NCBI RefSeq assembly: GCF_032884065.1
Contig: NC_088873.1
Location: forward strand, 40,943,403 to 41,007,402
DNA: 64,000 bases
Direction of reading: 5' to 3'
DNA from: Artemia franciscana
Taxonomy: Eukaryota; Arthropoda; Branchiopoda; Anostraca; Artemiidae
Shown: piece after piece, positions 23,538 to 52,400 of the stretch
Position numbering within the stretch: position 1 is the first letter of the stretch
How the letters are laid out: every line of letters begins with the position of its first letter
Notes under the pieces: generated by a model
The model's database searches: none
The model's input: only the letters and a program-made list of their open reading frames with translations
Told to the model about the DNA's origin: nothing
Made by a program: the position numbers and the translations under genes

Positions 23538-25027
23538 GTCGTATATATGAGGAGATGTGACCAATCAACTAAATAACTATAAATTCGACAATATTTCCTT
23601 TGCAATTAGAAGACGAAGAAGATTTTTCACCCTCATTAGAAATTCATTTTACATGTAGGCAATATCAAAGAAGAAAATTACAACTCAAGACTCAGATGAA
23701 CCCTGTTTTTTTAAACTCTATCAGAAAAATATATTGAATGAACTGGAAGCTTTATTTTGTTCTGAATAAATATTTTAATAACTATATAAATAGTATAAAT
23801 TATATTATAATAGTATAAATATTTATTATAAATAAATATTTAGTTCTAATTTTAATACTTTAGTGATTCTGCTGATTGTAACCACTGTATGTGGTCGAAA
23901 TATACAGACTTTTGTATCTTTTTTCACTATCTAATAAATGGACTTATCCCTATTTGAATGTATATTTTTTGGACAACTAGTGACAGTCGGCTCTCATTTC
24001 CTATCTCTATGACCTTATCTGTTTATCTGTATTGCAACCCTTATCTGTAATTTATAAGAAAAATGAGTTTGGTTTCTAATTTGGCTAGAGGTATAAGTTG
24101 TCATACTTAAAACGTAAATTTTATCAAATATCATATGATCATGTGATAATTCTTGCATTTACTAGTAAGTGAATATAAAGGATTTGCACCGAGAAACACC
24201 ACTGAGGGGATAAACAGCTAAAAACGCTAATTCTAAATAAAAACAAAAACATAATATGTGTACACAATTTTATATTTACAAAAACTATATAATGTATATA
24301 TATATAAAAGTAAAAGAACGGAAAGTACATGTCAGGTACCGAGAAAATTCTTTGAAAACAAATAGACAGTGATACTGTACAAAATTCAATACAGTAATAG
24401 ACTTAGAAAAATTTGACTGATAAATACTCACTGTTCCAATCAGCATATAATGCGAAGTTGCCAAAGTTTACACAGAAATTAACGACACAAGCGTTTCGTT
24501 GGGGTATGAAAATTCTTAAGAATACACTTTTTTTTTCAAAAAATTAAGGCCCAGAACGGGATATATGTATTTTATAAAATCTTCGCTTAGACTTTGGGCA
24601 ACAGCAACATTCAGGACAACAGCCACTGGGACAAAAGATATGTTAAGAGCAGGATAAACAATAGATAGTGATAGGGGAGAAAAAGGAGGCAGAAAGGGAG
24701 GAGAGAAAAAGAAAACGCGACTTATTCACTTGCAACTACAATTGTTATTACTAAACCACTTAAGCACAACACATATATTATTAATTTTACAAAAAGAAGC
24801 TATATCCATGAATTTTAACAAAAAGGCATCTGCGGACCCACAGACCAAGTCAGAGGAGCAATAGACACCGAGACTCTGAAATTACTATGGTTCCAATTCT
24901 GTTGAGGATCGTCAATTAAGCAGACTTAAGAGCTAGATTAGTTTCGCCTAGTCTAAAGATGTGTGTCAAAATCCTTCTATGGGCAAGATACGACTCCGCA
25001 CAACTGGTGTCTATATATGCTGTGATT
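23538..25027. other. unassigned A+T-rich sequence
   Basis: No gene or clear repeat was recognised. Short TA-rich tracts occur at 23780-23850 and 24290-24310. Confidence 0.4.
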
Positions 25028-25302
25028 AATGTCAACATTCACCGGTGAATGTCCGAAATTCCTTTTTCTCTGCTTCAATTCAATTAGCTTTTTTAGTTTT
25101 ATGCAAGCTATGATAGTAGAAGTTAAAGTTAGATTATGTTTAATTTGGTTATCAATATAAGCATTAAAAACCTAACCTAACCTAACCTGTCATCATCAAA
25201 CCTTGCATTAAATTAAAAAAATTGACTGGCAACGCTGACTAAATTCAAGAAAAAAAAAAAAAGATATTTCGGACATTCACAGATGAACGTCGACATTCGC
25301 CA
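25028..25302. repeat. foldback repeat (MITE-like)
   Basis: Left arm aatgtcaacattcaccggtg then aatgtccgaaat at 25028-25060. Its inverted partner, atttcggacattcacagatg then aacgtcgacattcgcc, lies at about 25266-25302. The interior is A+T-rich and non-coding. Termini and target duplication are not resolved. Confidence 0.75.
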
Positions 25303-25911
25303 ATTTTGGGACATTCGCGGTAATATATACATTGTAATTTGGAGACATCTTTCTTATTTTAGTCTGGGACATAAGAACAATTTTGACAACAAACCCTCAA
25401 GACCTTTATTGGTATTCAAAGGAGAAACTAAAATTATAGCATTCACCATCCACCATAGAGGGACTAATAAAGAAGTTAAGTTCAAAATATTCGAAAAAGT
25501 TGACTATGAACATAGATTCTAATAAAATTTTGCCATAATGTTGACATCAAATCTTAACAGATAAACCTTTGCACTGGGCACTTTTGCTAGCTTTATTCTT
25601 AATTAATATGATTTTAAGAATTAAAATTAAGATGGAAAACAAAGGAGAAAGAAGTAAAGGTAAAATGTGACTAAATACCATTGACCAGGAATGCTTAATT
25701 TTCACAAATTTGACACAAAAAACTTTATGGGTAAACCAGTAGCTTTGATCATGACGACATATGATTAAGGTGGAATAGAAACGATTCAGAAAAAAGAGCG
25801 AGAATAGATAACACACGTAAGAAATGACTACTAGATCCCCCGAAATTAAAAAAAGATGACCAGGAATAGATTGTATTACAAAATTGTTGTGTTATCCTTA
25901 GGTCAAATTCC
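25303..25911. other. unassigned sequence
   Basis: No gene was recognised; two short open frames (25283-25522 plus, 25547-25816 minus) have no recognisable domains. Confidence 0.35.
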
Positions 25912-26215
25912 GGTACTTGTTATTTATTCAGAACACACTCAAGTTCTTGATCTGAATGTAAGATCTGAGAAAACCGGTTTCACAGCCATAAAGACAAGTG
26001 ACGGATGACAGAATGCATTGGACTTATATAATTTGGGCTATATATTTGATCATTAGAGGATGGTGGGGGGGATAGGTAAAGTATTTGGATAGCATGAAAT
26101 TAGAAAACAATTCTTACTTCATAATATGCAGAATAATTGTAGCTGACACATCTTGCATGCAGACCTGTTACACTTCACCCCTCCTCTTAACGTACAAATA
26201 TACAACCTAAATTAT
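25912..26215. repeat. inverted-repeat MITE, family B copy 2
   Basis: Very similar to 965-1260 (ttattcagaacacact, ttcttgatctgaatgtaag, tgcagaataattgtagctgac). The right arm stops early, at about 26215, where a gccgta-type dispersed repeat (26215-26370) begins. The copy is therefore truncated on its right side. Confidence 0.8.
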
Positions 26216-26370
26216 ATAAGTCCAAGAGGGTGGTGGGGGGATAAAGGATTAGACCCCCCTGAAATTCCGGTGCGACTCGTAAAAACGTAACAAAAATGCA
26301 TATAAATAATTTTTCGATACCCCTTTTTTTGTACCACTCCCTGAAAATAACATTGGCTACGGCCCTGCAT
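26215..26370 (-). repeat. short dispersed repeat, gccgtatcc family
   Basis: Contains ctgaaattccggtgcgactcgtaaaaacg and ends with the complement of gtatcc-like text, tggctacggccctg. Relatives with the same blocks (poly-G/C run, cgtaaaaacg.aacaaaaatgca, closing gtatcc) lie at about 6010-6185, 27325-27480, 28100-28195, 40570-40710 and 55800-56060. Confidence 0.6.
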
Positions 26371-26519
26371 AAACACACATTATTAAGGTAGAAAAGAAGA
26401 AAAAATGAGAAGACATCATGAGGAGGATTGGTAACAAATGTAAGAAATGATTAAGTGCATTTGGTCCCTTCCAATAAAAAAAAAAGAAAAAGGAATAGAA
26501 TCTCTAATAAAACCGTATT

Positions 26520-27480
26520 TTTATCCTTGCGTCAAATTTCAACTGATGAATCTTTTTATTCAGACCCTTTTTAGGACTTAATGTAGAAAAGATGGTGGAA
26601 GCTGGATATGATGCACAATAAGAAGATATTTAAAAAAAAAGTGACTAGGAACACAATCTCCAAAAAACTGTGCTGTCATCTTTGGGCCAAATTTCTATCC
26701 AAGCATTTGTATTGGATACTTTCAGAAACCCATGCAAAGCCGTATCCAGGGTGGGGGGTCACTGGGTATGAACTGACGAATCTTTTTATTCTGACCGTTT
26801 TTGAGACTTAATGTGGAAAAGATGGTGGTAGGTGGAAATGATGCATAATAAGAAGCTAAAAAAAGAGAATTGGTAATACATTTCAAAACCAATTAAGAAA
26901 TTTTGGTTCACACAAATTAAAAAAAACTGACTAGGAACAGATCTCCAAAAAACTGTGATGTCATCTTTGGGCCAAATTTCTATCCAAGCATTTGTATTGG
27001 ATACTTTTTAGAAACCCGTGCAAGGCCGTATCCAGGGTGGGGGTGGAGGTCACTGGGTATGAACTGATGAATCTTTTTATTCTGACCGTTTTTGAGACTT
27101 AATGTGGAAAAGATGGTGGTAGGTGGAAATGATGGATAACAAGAAGCTAAAAAAAGAGAATTGGTAATACATTTCAAAACCAATTAAGAAATTTTGGTTC
27201 ACACAAATTAAAAAAAACTGACTAGGAACAGATCTCCAAAAAACTGTGCTGTCATCTTTGGGCCAAATTTCTATCCAAACATTTGTATTGGACACTTTTA
27301 GTATCTAAATGATACCCAAACAAGGCCGTATCCAGGGTGGGGGGATTACTGGGTTTGAGCCCTCCCCGAAATTTGTGCAGGACTCGTAAAACAGTCACAA
27401 AAATACATATAAATGAATTTTAGATGCGTTTTGTAATTTTTGTTTGACCTCCCCTGGCACGTACGCAGGGGAGGGGGCCT
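26520..27480. repeat. tandem repeat, ~286-300-bp unit, about 2.5 copies, fused to the gccgtatcc repeat
   Basis: The gccgtatcc marker occurs at about 26739, 27025 and 27325. Each unit contains tgatgaatctttttattctg, gaaaagatggtgg.aggtgg, aactg.ctaggaac, aaaactgtg.tgtcatctttgg and caagcatttgtattgg. Units two and three are nearly identical; the first is more diverged and lacks part of the middle. Confidence 0.85.
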
Positions 27481-28789
27481 TCGGAGCCCACCCTCCCCCG
27501 AAATTTTTAATTTCCCCATGGTTTCTTTGGATTTTTGGCAAAAGTAGGACATTTAATAAGAATCTAGATACATGTGTGAAGCCTTTTTTGAGGGATTTTA
27601 CAGCATGCAATTATCCGGTCAAGTCAAGCCCAATTATTAACCCATTTTCTGTCTAGCTTTTTACCCTTTTTGAAGTAATTAGCCATTGTGCTGTTATTTT
27701 TTTTTGTAAAGAGAGTTTGCTTTCCACAGCAAAATAGAATTAACCTTGATATTAGGGCGTTTATCCCCCTTTTCAGGATAAAGTACAGCTTTTAATGGAT
27801 CAATTTTGGAAACTATCATTCTTTATTAAAATCTACGTTTTTGCAATAGAAGAACTGCCCCCAACAGCACCAGTATTGCATTGTTAATCCTAAAATTTCC
27901 CTTTCAGTGGGATATAATAGATTAACCACTGGTTCTAAATCGCTATGAACATAACCTGAACCTAAAACGTACTTTTGAGGCTTCAGTCGTCTTCCCCCCC
28001 ATCCGGTACAATACTACAGATTAAATTTATCTGTATTTTCCGATATGCGTGCTGTTTGCATAACTAAATAAAAAAAGTGTTACTTTATATCTGCTGTTTC
28101 GAAGGTTTTGTCCTCCCCCTGGAAAAAAATTCCCGGGTACGTGCCTGGACCTCCACCTTCCCCAGAAAAAAAAAAAAAATACTGGATACGCTCTTGCCTT
28201 CAAATATATTAAAATGACATTTTCACTCTTAACTGTGGGTTATTCAGGAGCAAAAAATCCGCAATAATTGACCGTGAATGATTTCATTTCTCAAAGTATC
28301 AGGGACAGTGAAAATTCAATCGGATTCTTACACAAACATATGTATCTAAAAAATTTATGAAAAATTAGGAGTCCAATTTTAATGAAAAAAAAAAAAAACT
28401 CCATATACAGTTACTGGTAATGGTGGTCCCAAAAAAGTCGAGAAAAAATATATGGCATCAAATTACTGAAGAAGGAGTCTTCAATGAAGGGGTATGGAAT
28501 TTCTTTGAAGGGTCTTGAATGACGACAGAACAATACAATAAAAAGCGAAAAACAAAATTCAGTCTTAATTTACGTAGGAAACATATAGCTAGTCCATCTT
28601 CATAACAACGAAAGAGAATTTACGATTATAAGGGGCACAATAGTGATAATTTACAACAAAAAGATGAAGAAAAAAGGAATATTTGTACACAGGAATATCA
28701 AACAATACTGAGTAAACACATGAAAATTCTAGTACACAACAAACTCAAACATAAAGCTAATTTCTGACAGAAGACGGCACATACCAATC
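27481..28789. other. unassigned sequence
   Basis: No gene was recognised. A relative of the gccgtatcc dispersed repeat lies near 28100-28195 (tcccgggtacgtgcctgg), and poly-A runs occur near 28150-28180 and 28385-28400. Confidence 0.4.
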
Positions 28790-29540
28790 AAATTTAACAA
28801 CCAGACAGATTTCACACAACGACATCGCTTGGTCGTTTTCGCTCGACAAAATTTACCGCTCTTTGTCAGGGTTTGGCTTAAGTCAAGTTTGTAAATAGAA
28901 ACTTTAACTTTCAAACATTTTCTGTTTAATCCTATTTAAATCAGCGCATATCAAGAGTCGAAACGGCTTTCAATCAGATATACCAGCGGGATTTCGCATG
29001 GCAACGTCGCTTGGCTCTTTTTGCTCAATAAAATCTACGGCCCTTTGTCTGAACTTCGTTAACGCCTAGTTAGTAAATAGACACTTACTATATTTTTTTA
29101 AGTTTAATCTAATTGAAATTGGCGTATAATAGAAGTCCCAGTGGCTTTTGCTTTCAAACAGATATACCAACCGGATTTCGCATAGCGACGTCGCTTGGCT
29201 TTTTTTGATCAATAAAACCTAAATTTTGGCTTAGGTTTCGTTTGTAAATAGACACTTTATCTATCATATATACTATAATTTAACCCCATTCAAATTGGCG
29301 TATCATAGGATTCAAAATGGCTTTTGCTTTCAATATGAGACTTTTGCTTTCCATTAAATATACCAGCCAGGTTTAGCCCAGCGTCGTCACATAGCACTTT
29401 TCGCTTGACAAAAATTCAACAACCTTAGTCCTAACATGGCTTTAATCGAGTTTGTAAACAGACACTTTATTTGTCAATATATTCTTTTTGTCTAATCACA
29501 TTCGAATCGACGTGTTACAAGAGTCAAAATGGCATTATAT
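28790..29540. repeat. diverged tandem repeat, ~185-190-bp unit, about 4 copies
   Basis: The marker cgacrtcgcttgg occurs near 28819, 29004 and 29187, with a degenerate version near 29380. Each unit also has agttygtaaatagacactt, tttaatc..att..aat.ggcgtat and atatacca.c.ggattt. Similarity between units is moderate, so this is an old array. Confidence 0.75.
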
Positions 29541-32280
29541 GGTGAAGGATATAATTCAGGGTATAAGTCTGAATTAATCTACCTTTTCCCAGCATAAAAG
29601 GGGAATTATTTGCGCACCCATGAGTAATTTTCTAAATTATTTGTAAAAGGTCATTTTCTGAAAAGAATATTGGCCTTATAATAAACTTTCTTTTGGTTGA
29701 GCCCAAAAAGAACAGATTTATCTTCCTCAGATACCGAACCTTAGAAAAAAAGAAGGAATAAATGTTTCTACGGCTACTTCAAAAGTTTATACGGCCACTG
29801 CTTTCGCGCAAAATGGTAAGGAGAAAAGAAAATTTTGTTGGCTTTTTTTGAGGGGGGGGTCGTGGTGGTGGAATGATTCTTTTATTTTTTCTTCTGCATT
29901 CGGATACCTTTACCCCTAGGACTTCGGGGTATGTCCTTGAAACAAAGTGTTTTTTTTTCCAGAAATTATCTAGGAAAATGTTTTTGGCCCTGTGATTTCT
30001 AGAAGGGAGCACGCCCCTGAAAATGTTTTGTGCATTAGGCTCCTTTTAGTCCAAAGATTTATGAGTGTGACTGAACTGATCCAAGATTCATTTTTTTAGC
30101 CCAATTCTAGACACACTAACACTCCCCCGCCCCTCCAACTACAAAACGCACATGGCAATATCATACGACATTGAATAAGCACGTAAAGCTTTTCACACTG
30201 AATTAGCTCAAACTTCTAGGTTCTGACGGAAATACGGTAATCTTTTCAAGCGAAAATGAGATTATTAACAAAATGAAAATGTCAAATCAATAAATTAACA
30301 AAGGTCTAAGGTAAGGAAAATGATTCAGGATTACATACATACACAACCAGAACGCTCTTTAAAGAATACTCTTTCATTTTTATTAATTGTTATTATTTTT
30401 CATTATTATCATATTTAATCCATATTTAATTCATTATTATCATATTTCATATTGACTTATTATCATTTTTATCATTGTTAATTTCAACACAGATCTGAAA
30501 CAGAAGCAATCCGAACATTCACCTTCATGAACATTTGTTTTGTCGAACGACATGACCTTCAGCTATCGAAGCTATCAGAGCCTATCTTCTATCAGAGCTT
30601 AGCTCAGTTCTTGATCAAGAAAATATATCCAGTACATACAGAAAAAGGAAAAATAAGCTCAATGAAAACTCCGTCTAAAAGGAATAAGCCTCAATTAGTC
30701 TTCTTCCAGGTTTTATAAAAATTGCTTTATTTTGAGAAAATTTCATATTTTGAGAATGAAAAAAAATAAGCTAAATAGAAATTTGATTTAGAAAGAATCA
30801 AGATCATTGGTCTTTTGCCTGACGATATGTGTTATGATATTTGCTCTATTTTTGAGAATGTCATATTTTAAAAATGTAAAAAAAAGTAAAAAAAATAGGC
30901 ACTATGAAACTTTCATCGAGAAAGAATTAAGCTCATTTGGTGTTTTGCAAGACGATAGATGTTGTAGAAATTGCTTTTTTTTGAAAATGTCATAATAATA
31001 TTGAGAATCTTATGGTTTAAGGCGGTAATGTTTTTTTTTTTTACTTTGCTAACCTGTACAATTGACTTTACAAAATAGCTCTTTTAAAATACAAACACCA
31101 AAGTGTTCTATAAAATGCTTATGACATACAGTGATTCCTTATTTCACAATTCTCAGTGATTCCTTAGCTGGAAAAAAATTTTAAATCCAAAGAAAAAGGA
31201 AAAACCGATTCCAACTGATTATATGGCGTTCATATTTTGGTTAGCAAACAGCTTAGTAAAATGTAATTTTAATTTACTTATTTAATTTTATTATTTAATT
31301 TACTTATTTAATTTAATTTATTTAATTTAATTTACGTATCTTTTCCTTCGAATTTGCCTATCTTAGAAAAATAAAACTACATACAAAATCATAATTTGTT
31401 CTAAAGCTAGTTTTGGTCTTCGCAATACAAACTATAAACTGCACATGATAGAAAAAGAAGAAGAAAAAACACCTTAAAAAAATACATGACATGAGAGAAT
31501 TAATTACTTAAGAAGACTGGACCACATCATTTTTTGTCCTTATTTTTCAATCCTGATTTGATAAACACAAAAATACTCTGACTTATTGAAATCATAAAAA
31601 AAGTACTTTCAGGAACCTAAATGCAGATGAATGCAAAAGGCAAGTCTAGGAGTATGAAATTATCTTCAAATGACGCTTGCATATTGCTTGTCAATATTTC
31701 CCAATATAAAGAGGCATTTTCCACTTTCAGTTGAAAATACCCCAACAAATTCTATATTCATAAATGCACTAAGCTTGTAACCCAATCCTCCATAACAAGA
31801 TCTCTCTTTGTAAGTACCCCATCCCCTACAAACCCCAATTTGTTGGACACTATTTGACTCCAATGGATTAAGTCATGCTGCTTAATTTTGATTCCATTAG
31901 AATTTCTGGATTTAGAGAACTAAAAATACTCTAATAAAAATAAAAATAGGGTAACTAACGACAAAACAAATATCCGTTGACTACACACAAGGGGTAGATG
32001 GGGGCTAAGTTAGTTCTCAAGATATCCCCAAGTAAATGGCGCATAGAAATTCGTTTTTTGAGGCAGATGACCCATCCACACTCCCTCCTAAAAACTTATC
32101 CATATTCCATCCTTATCCTTATCACTTAACAAATTCCATATTTGTGTGCACCAGCTTTGTCATGTACAAAATTTAACTTCAAAGAGTTGGCCAATTTAAT
32201 ATGGCATCACTCAAATTAAAAGCCCAACAAGACTTGTATACCATACATAATTCCTACCTACGACCAATATTATACACTAT
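29541..32280. other. unassigned A+T-rich sequence
   Basis: No gene or strong repeat was recognised. A low-complexity attta/ttaat tract lies at 31265-31345 and a tcatatt/tattatca tract at 30365-30470. Short open frames at 30527-30995 show no known domain. Confidence 0.4.
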
Positions 32281-32359
32281 TTGGATAGAACTCGGCTGCT
32301 GAGAGCGGTTTGGTTGAAAATAACATTTTTTGTCGAAACTGAGTTACAAACACTATGTG

Positions 32360-32392
<33 letters not shown>

Positions 32393-32600
32393 TCGAATGG
32401 TCTAATTGATATTGTTGTAAGACATCAGCGCTATCAGCGCTCTAGATACAACCGATTCTGAGATAAAAATGTCAAAATTTTCAAACTCGTTTTTCTCGGA
32501 ATTTCGGAAAAACAGATTCAGCAAAACCACTCTCTGCAGACGAACTGACAAACCAAGCTTTTGGCTCAATGACCAAACAATACGATTCTATAGCTTTTTA
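32281..32600. repeat. dispersed repeat with 29-base poly-A
   Basis: Contains gagagcggtttggttgaaaa, a gaaactgagttacaaac block and a pure A run at 32360-32388. Similar blocks (gagagtgattttgctcaaaa, taaactgagttacaaatgc) occur in the same orientation at 54440-54520, in an intron of the SERBP1-type gene. Confidence 0.6.
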
Positions 32601-33103
32601 TGCTGAATTCAAAGTTCTTTTATGTAACCCCTAGGCCTTTGTTATGATTTCCCCTTTTTTTTATTATTCAGCCAAGTTTTCTTAATTTTTTTTTTCTTTT
32701 TTTAATTAGATATGAGTTTCAGTTTGATGATCATGTCATGTCTGACCATTCATACCATTATTTGACTCAGTTTCTAACACCCGCTTTTGGCAAAAATACT
32801 TCTTGACAAAAATAAGATTTTTTTTAGTTGTATGAAAAACTTTTGAAAAATAAGTTTTTTAAAAAAAACATCCATAAAAATGACTTAATTCAGTTCTTGA
32901 TTTAAAAAAAAGTTAAATCTTGTTCCTTAGTGTAATTTATGACTGAAACTGACACATTGACGCTTGATACATAGAGAATTTTCAGAATAACAAATAATAT
33001 ACTGAACATGAATATGCTGATCTAAAATTGCTATTCTGCAAATAAGGACACTAAATGTCCTTAAAAGTAAAAACATAAAATAATAAACTATGAGACCTGT
33101 TAT
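32601..33103 (-). other. probable 3' UTR and downstream flank of the ZNF367-type gene
   Basis: A+T-rich sequence between the stop codon and the candidate polyadenylation signal. No other feature was recognised. The UTR extent is inferred. Confidence 0.4.
32659..32664 (-). promoter_or_regulatory. candidate polyadenylation signal for the ZNF367-type gene
   Basis: An AATAAA (minus strand) lies about 440 bp after the stop codon, inside an A-rich run. No closer canonical hexamer was noticed. AATAAA is common by chance in DNA this A+T-rich, so this is a weak assignment. Confidence 0.3.
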
Positions 33104-48720
<15,617 letters not shown>

Positions 48721-49219
48721 ATGTAAATTTAATTAGGCTATGTAGGATTTTATTCCAAACAGACAGCTAGTAGCTTATGAAATGACCTTCTTTTTATAAC
48801 TCGATTAAGAACTTTTATACATATTCTAAGAGAATTTAATGTTTCTGAAATCAAGCCTTTTGATGATTACGCGGTTAAAGTGAACAAACAGGTTTTAAAG
48901 AGACATGAATGACTTTAAAAAGTCAACGCCGCGAAATTTTGAAATCAAATTTTCTGCGCTAAAAAGCAATATTTCAGCTAGAACTGCAAATTTCATTTAA
49001 ATAATTATAAAAATAAAAAATTCAAAGTGTAATTAAACTTAGAACATGAAAAATCTTTAATTTAAAGTTTTAAAAAATATTTTAACAAAACCCAAATTTA
49101 AAAGGTTTATAGAAGAAAAATATTGTTAACGGCCATTTTTGAATGAGCAAATTGTGGAACGGCTTGAAGAAGCCCAAATTATCCAAATACATCCTTTTTA
49201 AGGAAACAAAGTCGAGGCC
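48721..49219. promoter_or_regulatory. shared divergent upstream region between ZNF367-type and SERBP1-type genes
   Basis: The two start codons face away from each other across 499 bp with no recognisable repeat or ORF. This stretch must hold both 5' UTRs and probably both core promoters. A gccgcgaaa at 48928-48936 (tttcgcggc on the other strand) resembles an E2F-type site, with tttctgcgct nearby. No TATA box is obvious for either gene. Bidirectional promoter use is inferred from spacing only. Confidence 0.5.
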
Positions 49220-49499
49220 ATGGAAGCCTCATACGGTGTGGGAATCACAAATAGATACGCTTTATTTATAGGTGAAGGAGAAGCAGATCCTTTGGAAGCT
49301 TTAAAAGCTCAAGAAAAAGATAAGAAATCTGAAGTGAAAAAAGTAGAAAAGAAAGATGTGAAAGCCAAGCCTGTTGACCAGAAGGCTCAAGGTAAAATCC
49401 AGACTGCAACTGGTAAAACAATCAGTGAAGTTCAGAACAAACGAGCTGATGTGAAACCCACAGAAAAGTTTGAGAGACAAGGAGCCCCAGCTGGTCAGG
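49220..49499 (+). CDS. SERBP1: SERBP1-type gene, coding exon 1
   Basis: It encodes residues 1-93 and one base of codon 94, with donor CAGG|gtgagt. It contains the N-terminal YGVGITNRYALF motif, the EADPLEALKAQEK helix and a highly charged Lys/Glu/Asp segment ending in FERQGAPAGQ. Confidence 0.93.
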
Positions 49500-52400
49500 G
49501 TGAGTAAATAGCCACTCATTATCTCTAATATAGGTTTGGTTTCTGTATATTGAGTGATAGTCTAAATAACAATTGTATAATGAGTGTTGAATAGTTTTGA
49601 AAGTATACTGTGGTTGGCAACTTGGGAAGGAAACTTCCTAAAGAAGTAATAGGCTACCATTAGAATGGCTTTTTATGCTCATTTCTAATATGGTTGCTTC
49701 TCTGATGATCTATGCTGTCTGTTGGTGGTCCTAAACATATATTTACTAATGTTTCTTTGTTGTGTAAATTTGGTTATGCATCATAGGCCTTCTCTATTTT
49801 GTTTTATTAAAATAGGCTTTCTACAGTCTCAATTTGATGGAGTTTGTCTGAGCAAGGTTTCAGTACTAAAACAAAGTTTAACTCTTCATTTTTGTAAATC
49901 AATGTGTTAAGATCTTACATCTTTTGACAGAAAACAAGGTAGGCCTAGGCTAAAATTTATAGCCTATTCTATCTTTTAGGCTATTTAGTTTAGGCAGAAA
50001 GTGAATACATCACTTAGTAAAGAATGTCTTGTTTTGCTCTTTTCAAATAGCCTGTAATAATTGCATCAGGGACAAATTTCTGGTAAAATTATAGCAGTTC
50101 AAATAACTGGCTTACCAATAAAGTGAAAATGTCACTTTGATGTCATTTTTTATGCTCTTTATGAATATAGTAATTGCTTCTACCTTGAATTCAAATTTAA
50201 GCTCTTTTTAACCTAACCTAAACTGTCCTTATTACAAATAATTTTAGCACTAAGAAAATGTAGTGTTATTTTGTCAAAAACAGCAAGGAGAAAACAGTAT
50301 TATTTTGTTGGAAATGATAGATAACTCATACTTTAATTGAAAATGTATCATTTTAAGAGCTTAAAAAGTGCTTAAATTTGAATTTGTAGTAGAAGTGAAT
50401 TTTATCAAATTTCCTTTTGAGCCCCTAATGGGATGCATTCAAGGATCTGTCACTTAGAAACTCAATTGAGAAATTCAGGTAAATATTTAACAGTTCATAT
50501 AATTGACTGATGAATAAAGTGAACAGTAGGCCTACCACTAAATATTTTGTTGTTAATGTTATTGACTAGCAAATTAAGTGAACACACCACTAAATGCCAT
50601 TTTTTATGCTTTTCTGAATATAATAATTGCTTTTGTCACAAATGCAATTTTAAACCCTTTTAGGACCCTTGAAAATGGCCTGATAATTTTTGGATATAAA
50701 AATGGGTTAACAAATTTGTTTCAAACTTACCATTTCATTAGAAATCCATTTTTAAAGTTGTATGCCTAGTTCACCAACAATGAATTGTTGAGATTAAGTT
50801 GAATAAATTTTTTAAACAATTCCACCATGTTTTCCTTATTCTGTTATGCTGTTTAAAAACTACAGTTTCACCTGTATATAAAAAAATAACAAAGTCAACA
50901 CAAGAAACATGGTGGATTTGAAAAATGAATTTTTTAATCCAAAAAATTTAAATTTTTTTCTAAAAAAGTTCTGGATTTTTTTTTATATCAAACTTAATTG
51001 TGATAAATCAATACTTACAGACTATATAACTTTAGCAAAATGGATTTATAATAAAATAGTAAGTTTAAAACCAATGTATTAATCCTATTAGAGAGGGGCT
51101 ACAGATAAATTGTCCAAAATGGAAACCAAACCTTGAAAATAAGCATAGAATTAGCAGTCTAAAAATGTCTTTTTTGTTCAAGCATGTCTTCTTTTGAAGA
51201 CCTGCCTTTGCCATTTTTTTCCATTAGATTCAACGGTAAAATTTTATTTTGGTAAAATTTCCAAGTAACACACTAATGAGATAGCTAAGAAAGAGATGTT
51301 TGCATCAGAAAAGCACTTTGCCACTGCCCCACAGCTTAAAGTGTAGTACATAGGCTACCCTGAATTGTATATTGGTGCTGGACTCTTTGTAAGTTATTCT
51401 TTTCCTAAAATTGATGTAAAGGTTTGTCAAAATAATGAAAAATTTGTTGCATATCTGCAATTCAGGGTGTACATTAGGGAGTGGGGGTGTTGGCAAAGTT
51501 CTGATGGAAATGAATGCTATATTTGACTTCAGGATGAAATTTATGATTTGGAAGGTATGCTTATTTCTTAGCTATCTCATTATTGAGGTGATCACAAAAT
51601 TTATCATTTGGGTATTTTGGAAACATATTTGAGGATTTTTTAAGAATTGTACACCATTGGAATCACCTTTGTTGAAAACCATGAACAGGCAACTTACATC
51701 CCCCACCTTGAACAACAAGGAAAAATCAAAATCTTCTTTTTTTCAGTTTTTTTTTCTAGCAGGGCACTCAGCATCATATAGAGTTGTTTAAGGGCTCATT
51801 TCAAAGCTGATTATTACCTTAAATTACCTTACTTTGAATTGCATTGTCCAGCAAATAAGGAATCCTGTAGGCATTTGTTTGTCAAGATGTTGAGCCAACA
51901 TGTTGGCTGTATCCCATTGTTGAAGCCATGGCTTTGATGACATATCTTTATCCACAGCTCCCTTGAAAGCCTCCACCCTAGGGGCTGAGACTGCTCCTTT
52001 GCTTAGGGAGTTTCAGAGCCCCACAACTTGTGTTGGTTTGTTTGCAGTACAGCTTCTTTGTGTGTCTTCTAGTTCTTATTGACTGGCCAAGTTCAAGCAT
52101 ATTTTATTGCAAGGACTGAGTGCACAGCATTCTGTACACCATGATGACATCCTCATGCTTTTGTCAACAGGAGAGGATAGGAATCTGTAAGCACTAGTTT
52201 TTTATTGTTACCTCTACTTAATGGGGTTGTCACACACATACCAAATTCTGGTTTTGATCAAACAAGTCCATTATATAGCTTGGACATCAGCTTTGATGGC
52301 CTACTGTGGAATGTTCTTTTTACAATTCTCAGATCTGGAGCAACCCTGGAATTTTGTATATGATCAGTTTTTAACATTATTTCATATTCCTGAAACTATG

